Source: Cryobacterium tepidiphilum
Lineage (GTDB): Bacteria > Actinomycetota > Actinomycetes > Actinomycetales > Microbacteriaceae
Assembly: GCF_003716325.1 (NCBI RefSeq)
Contig: NZ_RDSR01000012.1
Coordinates: 1-64,000, forward strand
DNA length: 64,000 nucleotides
Reading direction: 5' to 3'
Shown here: piece by piece, positions 46,208 through 54,191 of the stretch
How positions within the stretch are numbered: the first letter of the stretch is position 1
How the letters are laid out: each line of letters opens with the position of its first letter
Position numbers and translations under genes: made by a program
The notes under the pieces: generated by a model
What the model was told of the DNA's origin: nothing
The model's database searches: none
The model's input: the letters and a program-made list of their open reading frames with translations, nothing else

Positions 46208-47584
46208 TCAGCTGGTGGGCAGTCCCTCTTTCTGGATCAACGCCTCCAGCTGCTGCTGGATCTTTTTCATCCCCTCCTCCGGCGAGACCTTGCCGGCCGC
46301 GATCTGCTGAAGGTCGGGCTCGGTGAAGTTCAGCATCTGGGTCGAGAACGAGAAGCGCAGCGACGTCGGGTCGTCGGGGAGTCCGGCGGCCGTCTCCTTG
46401 ACAGCGGCGAGCGCCTGTTCCGAACCCTTCGGCAGGTCGCTGGCGCTGTAGGCCTCCTCGCGAACGGGGATGCCTCCCGCCTGGGCGAACAGCGTCTGCG
46501 CCTTCGCCGAGGTGATCCAGGTGATGAACTCGAGCGCTGCCTTGGCGCGCGCCTTCGGCAGGCCGCTCGGGATGGCCAGCGACCACAGTCCGGTGGCCGA
46601 GGACGACGTGCCTGCGGGGGTCGGCGGGAGCGGTGCGAAGCCAACCTTTCCAGCCACCGAGGAGTCCGACTCGCTCTCGAGTTGCGCGGCCGCGGCGGCG
46701 ACCATGTAGGTCTGGCCCGCGTCGCCGGCCTGCATGGCCGCGATGGCCTGCGCCTGCCCGATCGTCGTGGTCGCGGCAGGCCCCTGCTTGGCGAGCTCAC
46801 GGAATCGGGTTGCCGCCAGAACGGCTTCGCTGCTGTCAGCGGTGGGCGTCCAGTCTGTTCCCGGGTCCTTGAACCACGCGCCGCCGGCACCGTTCAGGAG
46901 CGACTGGAACTCGAAGGTGGTGCTGTAGGTGCCGGGAACGCCCTGCGTCCGGTACACGCCGCCGTACTTGAGGTCACCGGATTCCTGGATCTTCTTGCCG
47001 TTGGCGATCATCTGGTCCCACGTGGTGGGCACCTCGAGGCCGAGCTTCTTGTAGACGTCGGTGCGGTACACGAAGATGTCGACGTTGCCGAGGATCGGGA
47101 GGTTGGTGAGCTCCCCTGAGCTGTCGAAGATCTTCTTGTCGGCGTTCCATCGGCCGACGTTGCTGTAGCTGTAGATGCTGTCGTCCGGCTTGTAGCTGGG
47201 GTCCACGTCGGTGAACGGCTGGATCCAGCCGTTCTCATTGAACTGGACGAGGTCCTGTTCGTTGATCTGGTAGACGTCGAAGGTGTGGCTCTGGCTCTGG
47301 ACGTCGTTGACCTCCTGGGTCTTCACGTCAGGGTTCGGGAACGGGCGGAGATTGATCCTGTTGCCCGTCTCCTTCTGGTACTCCTGGATCAGCTTGTCGT
47401 ATGCCGGGTTCCAGGGCGCCTGGCTGGTCGGAACGGTCAGGGTCACCGCGTCGCCCTTCCCGGACAGCGACCCTCCGCCTCCGCCCCCGGTGCAGGCGGT
47501 GAAGCCCAGCAGGGCGACGGATGCGGCGAGAGACGCCGCGGTCGCCCGGAGCACGGTCCTCCGGGGTGCGTGTGCTGCTTTCAT
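46208..47584 (-). CDS. ABC transporter sugar-binding lipoprotein of the sulfatase locus
   Basis: A 458-residue solute-binding lipoprotein. The signal peptide MKAAHAPRRTVLRATAAS ends at lipobox FTAC (C31), followed by a Gly-rich linker. Family features include VTLTVPTSQAPWNPAYDKLIQ, VDVYQINEQDLVQ-like strands and LWSLAIPSGLPKARAKAA near the hinge. AAGGAG lies about 12 bases upstream of ATG 47584. With two permeases upstream it forms a CUT1-type importer; adjacency to a sulfatase suggests a sulfated sugar or glycan fragment as substrate. No ATPase gene is present. Confidence 0.88.
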   Translation of the reverse strand: MKAAHAPRRTVLRATAASLAASVALLGFTACTGGGGGGSLSGKGDAVTLTVPTSQAPWNPAYDKLIQEYQKETGNRINLRPFPNPDVKTQEVNDVQSQSHTFDVYQINEQDLVQFNENGWIQPFTDVDPSYKPDDSIYSYSNVGRWNADKKIFDSSGELTNLPILGNVDIFVYRTDVYKKLGLEVPTTWDQMIANGKKIQESGDLKYGGVYRTQGVPGTYSTTFEFQSLLNGAGGAWFKDPGTDWTPTADSSEAVLAATRFRELAKQGPAATTTIGQAQAIAAMQAGDAGQTYMVAAAAAQLESESDSSVAGKVGFAPLPPTPAGTSSSATGLWSLAIPSGLPKARAKAALEFITWITSAKAQTLFAQAGGIPVREEAYSASDLPKGSEQALAAVKETAAGLPDDPTSLRFSFSTQMLNFTEPDLQQIAAGKVSPEEGMKKIQQQLEALIQKEGLPTS

Positions 47585-47640
47585 CTTTTCCCTATCTCCT
47601 TTGATGTGATGGTGCAGGTTGGGTTCGGTGGTGTGCGGGC

Positions 47641-48477
47641 TCATCCCTTGACGGATCCCGCTGTCAGCCCCGCCACGATGTGGCGGTTGGCGAAGACGGC
47701 CAGGAGGATCATGGGAATGGCCGCGATCGTTCCCGCGGCCGCAAGCTGTCCCCATGTCACGGCGTACTGCTGCAGGAAGCCCGCGATCCCGACCGTGATG
47801 GGCGCTGTCTCCCCGCCCGAGGTGAGGGTGAGGCCCATGAGGAACTCGTTCCACGCCATGATCCCGACGAAGACGCCCGTCGCGGCGAGGCCGGGACGCA
47901 CGAGCGGGAGCATGATCAGCCAGAACGTGCGCATCTCGTGGGCACCGTCGACGAGCGCTGCCTCCCGCAGTTCGTTCGGGAGGCTGGAGAAGTAGCTGCT
48001 CATGAGCAGAACGGCGAACGGCAGGTTGAAGAGGCTGTTGACCAGCACGAGACCCGGCACGGTGCCAAGGAGCCCCATGGTGTCGAGCAGCACGTAGAGT
48101 CCGGGCACGAGTGTCGCCGGTGGGATGAGCGGGATCACACCGGCCAGGGCCAGGGCAGGGAGCCGCACCCAGTTCGGCGGCGCGAGCTTCGCGAGCGAGT
48201 ATCCGCTGACCGAACCGATGGCGAGGCAGAGGAAGACGGTGCCGACGACGATGCCGACGCTGTTGAGCAGCTGCAAGAAGAGCGTTCCGCCGCTGAAGAT
48301 GTCCGTGTAGTTGCCCACCCAGAACGGGAACTCCCACTTCGAGCTGACGATGGCGCGGTTGGGCAGGAAGGCCAGGAGCGTTGCCCAGGCGATCGGGGCT
48401 GTAACGGCGATGAGAACCGCGACGAGGAGGATCTCGACGATGATGTTCGGCCGACGCGACTTCAACGTGCTGCTCAT
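47641..48477 (-). CDS. Carbohydrate ABC transporter permease (MalG-like) of the sulfatase locus
   Basis: A 278-residue membrane permease with six hydrophobic segments, the EAA loop EAALVDGAHEMRTFW...MLPLVRPG (near residues 175-205) and the terminal GLTAGSVKG typical of MalG-like subunits. ATG 48477 overlaps the upstream permease stop as ATGA. The 56-base gap to the lipoprotein gene contains its ribosome-binding site. Confidence 0.9.
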   Translation of the reverse strand: MSSTLKSRRPNIIVEILLVAVLIAVTAPIAWATLLAFLPNRAIVSSKWEFPFWVGNYTDIFSGGTLFLQLLNSVGIVVGTVFLCLAIGSVSGYSLAKLAPPNWVRLPALALAGVIPLIPPATLVPGLYVLLDTMGLLGTVPGLVLVNSLFNLPFAVLLMSSYFSSLPNELREAALVDGAHEMRTFWLIMLPLVRPGLAATGVFVGIMAWNEFLMGLTLTSGGETAPITVGIAGFLQQYAVTWGQLAAAGTIAAIPMILLAVFANRHIVAGLTAGSVKG

Positions 48478-49475
48478 GAGCGACCTGCCATTCTCGAGCG
48501 GGTGAAAAGCGCGAGCAAGAGGATCGCGATGGTGATCGCCACGACGAGGATGCTGAACGCTGCGGCCTCGCCGTAGTTGAGGTCCTGGAAGAACCACAGC
48601 TGGATGCGCTGGGACACGAGCGTCGTGGCCCCGTTCGGTCCGCCCGAGGTCAGCAGGTACATCTCGTCGAAGACCTTAACGCCCATCACGACGCGCACCA
48701 CGGCGACCGCACCGATGGCGGGGGCGAGCAGCGGCAGGGTGACCCGGCGGAGGATCTGGCCCTCACTGGCCCCGTCCATGCGGGCCGCCTCGAGCAGTTC
48801 CTCGCTGATCGACTGCAGGGCCGTGTAGATGAACAGGAACACGACGGGCGTCCAGTGCCAGATGTCGAGGGCGATCAGGCTGAGCATCGCACCGTGGCCG
48901 GAGTTCAACCAGGTCTGGCCCGGGAGGCCGAGGTTTTCGAGGACCTTGTTCAGGCCACCGGCGGTCGGACTCAGGATCAGGAGCCAGATCAGGCTGACGA
49001 CGACGGGAGCGATCACCGCCGGCCAGATGAGGACGTTGCGCGCGACGGGAAGCATGAGCACGGCGCGGTTCACCAGGAGCGCGAGGACGAGACCGGTGAT
49101 GATGCTGCCGAGCATCGTCGCGATGATGAAGACCGCGGTGTTCCCGAGCGCCTCCCAGGCATCCTTGTTGGCGAGGACGGCCTGGAAGTTTCCGATTCCG
49201 ATCCAGTCGAAGCTGAATCCGGTGGCCCCGAGGTCGACCTTTGAGAGGCCCATCTGGACGACTCGTGCGAAGGGAAGGGCGCCGAGCGCGAGGCAGAACA
49301 CCACGAACGGCGCCAACGCGATGACGGCGGTCCTGGCCGTGTTCGACCCCGGGCGGCGCCTGGCTCTCGTCGTACCGAGTGCGCCGCTCGACGCGCTCAT
49401 TGCGGAACCCCGGAACGGGCGCGCGCGCCCGCCGCGCCTTGCAATTGCTGCCACACTGTCACGCTGATTCCCCAT
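48474..49475 (-). CDS. Carbohydrate ABC transporter permease (MalF-like) of the sulfatase locus
   Basis: A permease of up to 333 residues with six membrane helices starting near residue 47 and the EAA loop EAARMDGASEGQILRRVTLPLLAPA near residue 235. The start is uncertain: ATG 49475 and ATG 49400 (MSASSGALG) both lack a good ribosome-binding site; the shorter protein (308 residues) is closer to family length. It is the first transporter gene, and a 28-base palindrome at 49499-49526 lies directly upstream. Confidence 0.88.
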   Translation of the reverse strand: MGNQRDSVAAIARRGGRARPFRGSAMSASSGALGTTRARRRPGSNTARTAVIALAPFVVFCLALGALPFARVVQMGLSKVDLGATGFSFDWIGIGNFQAVLANKDAWEALGNTAVFIIATMLGSIITGLVLALLVNRAVLMLPVARNVLIWPAVIAPVVVSLIWLLILSPTAGGLNKVLENLGLPGQTWLNSGHGAMLSLIALDIWHWTPVVFLFIYTALQSISEELLEAARMDGASEGQILRRVTLPLLAPAIGAVAVVRVVMGVKVFDEMYLLTSGGPNGATTLVSQRIQLWFFQDLNYGEAAAFSILVVAITIAILLLALFTRSRMAGRS

Positions 49476-49498
49476 CCAAGCATCGTTGATTCGGCTGG

Positions 49499-49526
49499 TA
49501 GATCGATCTAGCGCTAGATCGATCTA
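49499..49526. promoter_or_regulatory. 28-base nested palindrome, probable operator of the sulfatase/transporter operon
   Basis: A perfect 28-base palindrome made of two copies of the 12-base palindrome TAGATCGATCTA separated by GCGC. The centre CTAGCGCTAG has the CG-centred symmetry of LacI-family operators. It lies 23 bases upstream of the permease start and 30 bases downstream of the LacI gene's stop, so it would control the transporter-sulfatase operon rather than the regulator's own start. Confidence 0.8.
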
Positions 49527-49555
49527 GCTGATGCTAACAGCTCGGTTCGTGCGAT

Positions 49556-50560
49556 TCAAGCAGTGGGCGCACACCCGCACGAGGCGCGGACTTCGAGGTG
49601 CATCGTCATCGGTTCGATGTCCACGGCCGGGTCGCCCCGCAGCCCGGCGAGGATCCACGAGGCGGCGCTTCCGCCCAGCGCCGCGGGCCCCACCGCCACC
49701 GATGTCACCGGTGGTGAGAACACCTCTGACTCGGGCAGCCCGTCGAATCCGATCACGCTGATGAACCGATCGGAACGTGCCGATTCCCGAAGTGCGTGGA
49801 GGAGGGCGAAGGCGATCACGTCGCTGTGGCAGACGACCGCATCGAACTCGATCCCCGAATCCAGGAGCTGCGCGGACAACTCCATTCCGCTCCGGATGCT
49901 CGTCTCCCCCGGGAACTGCCGAATGAGCTGTGCCCCCGGATGCGCCTTCAGCGTCTGCTCGACGCCGGTCATACGGTCGTACCGGGGCCCCGCCTTCTCG
50001 GGACCACCGAGGTAGACCAGTCGCCGGGCGCCGTGCACGACGACGAGATGCTCGGCCGCGAGAGCGCCACCCTGCATGTCGTCGGGAACGAGACTGGGGA
50101 TGTCGTTCATCGATCTGCGAGTGATCGCGAGCACCGGCAGGCTCATCCCCGCGCTGAGGACGAGCGACTCCTCGCCGCCCACCGCGGGCGTGTAGGCGAA
50201 TCCGTCCACCGGGTATTCGAGCATTGCGCGCACGAGGCGCTGCTGGCGGGCCGGCTCGTCGAAGGTGTTCGTGACCATGGTCATGAACCCGGCTTCGGAC
50301 GCGACCTCTTCAAAGCCGAGCGTCATCGCCGAGAAGAAGGGGTTCGAGACATCCGTGAGAAGCAGCCCGAGCAGTCCGCTGCGATTCGTGCGCAGTGTGG
50401 CGGCACCGCGATGGTAGACGTATCCGAGCGCCTCCATCGATGCCTGCACGCGCACGCGGGTCTCGGGGCTCAAGCGACCCGTGCCGCGCACGACCATCGA
50501 CGCAGCCGCCCTGGAGACGCCGGCGTGCTCGGCCACGTCCTGGAGGGTCACTCGCTTCAT
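49556..50560 (-). CDS. LacI-family regulator of the sulfatase locus
   Basis: A 334-residue repressor with an N-terminal HTH (RVTLQDVAEHAGVSRAAASMV, residues 3-23), the hinge region up to AATLRTNRSG, and a sensor domain (GLLLTDVSNPFFSAM, AVVCHSDVIAFALLHALRE, SVIGFDG). Two cysteines end the protein (ASCGCAPTA). ATG 50560 lacks a strong ribosome-binding site; GTG 50569 is possible. It lies upstream of the transporter genes on the same strand and divergent from the formylglycine-generating enzyme gene. Confidence 0.92.
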   Translation of the reverse strand: MKRVTLQDVAEHAGVSRAAASMVVRGTGRLSPETRVRVQASMEALGYVYHRGAATLRTNRSGLLGLLLTDVSNPFFSAMTLGFEEVASEAGFMTMVTNTFDEPARQQRLVRAMLEYPVDGFAYTPAVGGEESLVLSAGMSLPVLAITRRSMNDIPSLVPDDMQGGALAAEHLVVVHGARRLVYLGGPEKAGPRYDRMTGVEQTLKAHPGAQLIRQFPGETSIRSGMELSAQLLDSGIEFDAVVCHSDVIAFALLHALRESARSDRFISVIGFDGLPESEVFSPPVTSVAVGPAALGGSAASWILAGLRGDPAVDIEPMTMHLEVRASCGCAPTA

Positions 50561-50654
50561 TCCATGCACGTTATCGCAAGCGCCGTCCCCGGTCGCCACC
50601 GGTCCTCCCGTCGGGGAGCACGTTCCCGGTCCGAGCGGCTAGCGTGGTACGCAA

Positions 50655-51689
50655 ATGTCGCACCATGACCAAGCCTCCAGCGCACCACCGGCGGATAGCC
50701 GGTCGAACGCACCCGACATGCACCGCAATCGGGAAGACGCGGGGCACCCGCCGTCGTGCTGCGCACCGAGCCGGACTCCCGCTGCGCCGGTGAGCGTCGG
50801 CATCGGAGGCCCTCCGGCTGCCGGTGGCGGCAGCCACCGCATCGAGCAGGCCACGCTCACCGGTGGGCGGTTCCTGATGGGCGACTCCACCGGCGACGGC
50901 AACCGCGCCGACGGCGAGACGCCGGTGCACGAGGTCGAGGTGGCGCCGTTCTCGATCGACGTGACCAGTGTCACGAACGCCGATTTCGCGCGTTTCGTCG
51001 ACGCGACGGGGTACGTCACCGAGGCGGAGAGCTTCGCGTTCTCCGCGGTCTTCCACCTCGCGGTGGCGGCGGAGCCGGACGAGATCATGGGCCCGGCGGT
51101 GGGGGCGCCCTGGTGGTACGGGGTCCGGGGCGCCGATTGGCGGCATCCGGGCGGATCACGCTCGTCGGTCGATGGCCTGGACGACCACCCCGTGGTGCAC
51201 GTGAGCTGGAACGACGCCGTAGCCTACTGCGCGTGGGCGGGCCGGCGACTCCCCACCGAAGCGGAGTGGGAGTACGCCTCTCGCGGCGGCCGGGGCGGCG
51301 CCCGATACCCGTGGGGCGATGAGCTCATGGCCGGCGACGGCCGATGGCGGGTCAATATCTTCCAGGGCGAGTTCCCCCAGCGCAACACAGCGGATGACGG
51401 CTGGCCGACCACCGCGCCCGTGCGTTCGTTCGAGCCCAACGGTTACGGCCTCTGGCAGACGGTTGGCAACGTCTGGGAATGGTGCGCCGACTGGTTCGAC
51501 GCCGGCTACTACGGTCGATCGCCGCTCGAGTCTCCCGCGGGCCCGATCGACGGAGCTGCCCGGGTCATGCGCGGCGGCTCCTATCTGTGTCACTCGTCGT
51601 ACTGCAATCGCTACCGCAACGCGGCTCGCTCGTCGAACACGCCGGACTCCTCGATGGGCAACGCCGGCTTCCGGACCGTGGCCCTCTAG
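50655..51689 (+). CDS. Formylglycine-generating enzyme (sulfatase-modifying factor)
   Basis: A 344-residue copper-dependent oxidase that converts the sulfatase-motif Cys to formylglycine. The N terminus has the actinobacterial SCCAPSR start; the core includes GGRFLMGDSTGDGN, ETPVHEVEVAPFSIDVTSVTN, HVSWNDAVAYCAWAGRRLPTEAEWEYASRGG and NVWEWCADWF. The catalytic pair is visible as C312 and C317 in GGSYLCHSSYCNRYR. The target sulfatase with CSPAR is 4.5 kb away on the other strand, with the LacI regulator between. ATG 50655 is the first start; an internal later start is possible because residues 1-45 are low-complexity. Confidence 0.93.
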   Translation: MSHHDQASSAPPADSRSNAPDMHRNREDAGHPPSCCAPSRTPAAPVSVGIGGPPAAGGGSHRIEQATLTGGRFLMGDSTGDGNRADGETPVHEVEVAPFSIDVTSVTNADFARFVDATGYVTEAESFAFSAVFHLAVAAEPDEIMGPAVGAPWWYGVRGADWRHPGGSRSSVDGLDDHPVVHVSWNDAVAYCAWAGRRLPTEAEWEYASRGGRGGARYPWGDELMAGDGRWRVNIFQGEFPQRNTADDGWPTTAPVRSFEPNGYGLWQTVGNVWEWCADWFDAGYYGRSPLESPAGPIDGAARVMRGGSYLCHSSYCNRYRNAARSSNTPDSSMGNAGFRTVAL

Positions 51690-51728
51690 ACGCTGCGCAA
51701 TCCCCTGGCGCGCGAGTAGCGTGGCGGC

Positions 51729-52235
51729 ATGGCCGAGACCAGCGCGGGCATCCTGCTCTTCCGGCGAGCGCCCGCGCTCACGGTGCTGCTCGGCCACATG
51801 GGCGGCCCGTTCTGGCACGGCAAGGATGCCTCCGCCTGGTCGATCCCGAAGGGAACCTTCATCGCCGAGGACGAAGAGCCCCTCGCCGCCGCCCTGCGCG
51901 AGTTCGAGGAGGAGATCGGGCGGCCGGCCCCTGACGTCGCCTACCGCGAACTCGGCGTCTTCCGCTACTCCTCCGGAAAGCTCGTGTGGGTGTTCGCCGG
52001 TGAATCCGACTTCGACGCCGGCCGGGTGGACAGCAACACGTTCGAGCTCGAGTGGCCGCCGCGGTCGGGCCGGCGCCAGTCGTTCCCGGAGCTCGACGCG
52101 GCCGGCTGGTTTCCCCTCCGGGATGCGCGGCCGCGGCTCGTGAAAGGCCAGCGGGCGGCGCTCGACGCTCTCGCCGAGCTCGTCACCCCGGCGCACCCGG
52201 CGCACCCGGCGCACCCGGGCGCATCCGCCTCGTGA
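51729..52235 (+). CDS. NUDIX hydrolase
   Basis: A 168-residue NUDIX protein. The Nudix box runs from GTFIAEDEEPLAAALREFEEEIG (about residues 41-63), with the REFEEE core that binds metal. Family members hydrolyse nucleoside diphosphates linked to other groups; the N-terminal SAGILLFRR resembles the group often annotated as diadenosine-polyphosphate or general house-cleaning hydrolases. The C terminus ends in AHP repeats coded by three tandem 9-base units, and the stop TGA is also the first three bases of hairpin element copy 2. Confidence 0.88.
   Translation: MAETSAGILLFRRAPALTVLLGHMGGPFWHGKDASAWSIPKGTFIAEDEEPLAAALREFEEEIGRPAPDVAYRELGVFRYSSGKLVWVFAGESDFDAGRVDSNTFELEWPPRSGRRQSFPELDAAGWFPLRDARPRLVKGQRAALDALAELVTPAHPAHPAHPGASAS
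52191..52217 (+). repeat. Three tandem 9-base units at the 3' end of the NUDIX gene
   Basis: GCGCACCCG is repeated three times in a row, encoding an Ala-His-Pro tripeptide repeat at the C terminus. It directly precedes hairpin element copy 2. Confidence 0.85.
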
Positions 52236-52291
52236 GGGGTCAGGTTTACCTAGTGTGAGACGGGGCAACACTAGGTAAACGTGTCCCCTCA
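52233..52291. repeat. TGAGGGGTC-family intergenic hairpin element, copy 2
   Basis: A 59-base element with 24-base arms pairing at 22 positions (left arm starts TGAGGGGTC, inner part TTTACCTAGTGT; right arm ends CCCCTCA) and an 11-base loop. It is the strongest of the four copies and the only one not between convergent genes: it follows the NUDIX stop (TGA shared) and precedes the ABC exporter genes on the same strand. Nothing else is recognisable in 52292-52440. Confidence 0.8.
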
Positions 52292-52454
52292 CGGGGGCGA
52301 GACAACGGGGCTGCCCGAGCGCTACCATTGACTGCCCCGTGCGCCGCCGACCGAGCAGCGGGGCCACCACGCCCCGCGGTGCACCGCCGCCGCCCGCCGC
52401 CCCGCCACCGGCGTCACCTCTCCACACGTCGTCATCTCCTCAGAAGGATTTTCG

Positions 52455-54191
52455 TTGGCCCTCCTCACACTGGTGCTCCACCACGCCAGGCCGTACACGC
52501 GCTGGATCGTCGCCGTCTTCGTGCTCCAGCTCGTCTCGACCATCGCCGCGCTCTACCTGCCGAGCCTGAACGCGCAGATCATCGACAAGGGCATCTCCAC
52601 CGGCGACACCGACTTCATCTGGTCGACCGGCATGACCATGCTCACCGTGTGCCTGGTGCAGGTCGTCACGGCGATCGGCGGCATCTACTTCGGCGCCCGC
52701 ACCGCCATGGCCGTCGGCCGCGACCTGCGCCGCGACGTGTACCGCAAGGTCGACTCCCTGAGCGCCCTCGAGCTCAGCCGGTTCGGCTCCGGCACCCTCA
52801 TCACGCGCGGCACCAACGACGTGCAGCAGGTGCAGCTGCTGGTGCTGATGACCCTGAATTTCATGGTCTCCACCCCGATCATGTGCATCGGCGGCATCAT
52901 CATGGCCCTGCGCGAAGACATCGGCCTCTCCTGGCTGGTGTGGGTCTCCGTGCCCGTGCTGCTGGTGATCGTCGGGGTGCTCGTCTCCCTGCTCATGCCG
53001 CTCTTCCGCCTGATGCAGGAGCGCATCGACGGCATCAACACCGTGCTCCGCGAACAGATCATCGGCATCCGTGTGGTGCGCGCCTTCGTGCGGGAACCGT
53101 TCGAGTCGGAGCGCTACCGCCTGGCCAACGAGAAGATCACCCGCGTGTCGGTGAAGGTCGGCAACCTGTTCGTGCTCATGTTTCCCGCGATCATGATGGT
53201 GATGCACCTCGCCACCGCCGCCGTGCTCTGGTTCGGCGGGCACCGCGTGGCCGACGGCGAGATGGAGATCGGCTCGCTCACCGCGTTCCTGCAATACCTC
53301 CTGCAGATCCTCGTGGCGCTGATGATGGGCGTCTTCATGACGATGATGATCCCGCGCGCCGTCGTCTGCGCCGAGCGCATCCGCGAAGTGCTCACCACCG
53401 ACTCCAGCCAGGCGCTCGTCGCCGACGAGAAGCTGCCCACCCCCACCCGCGGCCGAGTGCGCTTCGAGAACGTCACCTTCGGCTACCCCGGCGCCGAGCG
53501 CCCCGTGCTCGACAACGTCAGCTTCACGGCCGAGCCCGGCCAGACCACCGCCATCGTCGGCTCCACCGGCTCCGGCAAGACCTCGCTGCTGAACCTCGTG
53601 CCGCGCCTCTACGATGCCGGGGCGGGCACGGTGTCGATCGACGGCGCATCCGTCACCGACCTCACCCGCGGCCAGATCTCGCGCGTCGTCGGCCTCGTTC
53701 CGCAGAAGCCCTACCTGTTCTCGGGCACCGTCGGCTCCAACCTGCGCTTCGGGCGAGCGGATGCGACGGAGCACGAGCTCTGGAACGCCCTCCGCATCGC
53801 GCAGGGCGACGATTTCGTGCGCGACATGAAGCGCGGCCTCGACGAGCCCATCGCCCAGGGCGGCACCAACGTCTCCGGCGGCCAGCGGCAGCGCCTCTGC
53901 ATCGCCCGCGCGCTCCTCGCGACCCCCCGCGTCTACCTGTTCGATGACTCGTTCTCGGCTCTTGACGTGACAACGGATGCCCGGCTCCGCGCCGCCCTCG
54001 CCGGCGCCACCCATGACGCGACGGTCATCATCGTCGCGCAGCGCATCTCGACGGTGACGAACGCCGACCAGATCCTCGTGCTCGACAACGGTCGCATCGT
54101 GGGCCGCGGCACCCACGAGGAGCTCCTCGAGTCGAGTGAGACCTACCAGGAGATCGTGCGATCCCAGCTGAGTGTGGAGGCGGTGGCATGA
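52455..54191 (+). CDS. ABC exporter half-transporter, subunit 1 (degenerate Walker B)
   Basis: A 578-residue type IV ABC exporter with six membrane helices (residues 1-320) and a nucleotide-binding domain: Walker A GSTGSGKTS near residue 370, signature NVSGGQRQR near 475, Walker B VYLFDDS with D498 where the catalytic Glu is expected. This Asp marks the degenerate-site subunit of heterodimeric exporters such as TM287/288 or BmrCD. TTG 52455 follows GAAGGA. The stop overlaps the subunit 2 start as ATGA. Probably exports drugs, lipids or peptides. Confidence 0.92.
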   Translation: MALLTLVLHHARPYTRWIVAVFVLQLVSTIAALYLPSLNAQIIDKGISTGDTDFIWSTGMTMLTVCLVQVVTAIGGIYFGARTAMAVGRDLRRDVYRKVDSLSALELSRFGSGTLITRGTNDVQQVQLLVLMTLNFMVSTPIMCIGGIIMALREDIGLSWLVWVSVPVLLVIVGVLVSLLMPLFRLMQERIDGINTVLREQIIGIRVVRAFVREPFESERYRLANEKITRVSVKVGNLFVLMFPAIMMVMHLATAAVLWFGGHRVADGEMEIGSLTAFLQYLLQILVALMMGVFMTMMIPRAVVCAERIREVLTTDSSQALVADEKLPTPTRGRVRFENVTFGYPGAERPVLDNVSFTAEPGQTTAIVGSTGSGKTSLLNLVPRLYDAGAGTVSIDGASVTDLTRGQISRVVGLVPQKPYLFSGTVGSNLRFGRADATEHELWNALRIAQGDDFVRDMKRGLDEPIAQGGTNVSGGQRQRLCIARALLATPRVYLFDDSFSALDVTTDARLRAALAGATHDATVIIVAQRISTVTNADQILVLDNGRIVGRGTHEELLESSETYQEIVRSQLSVEAVA

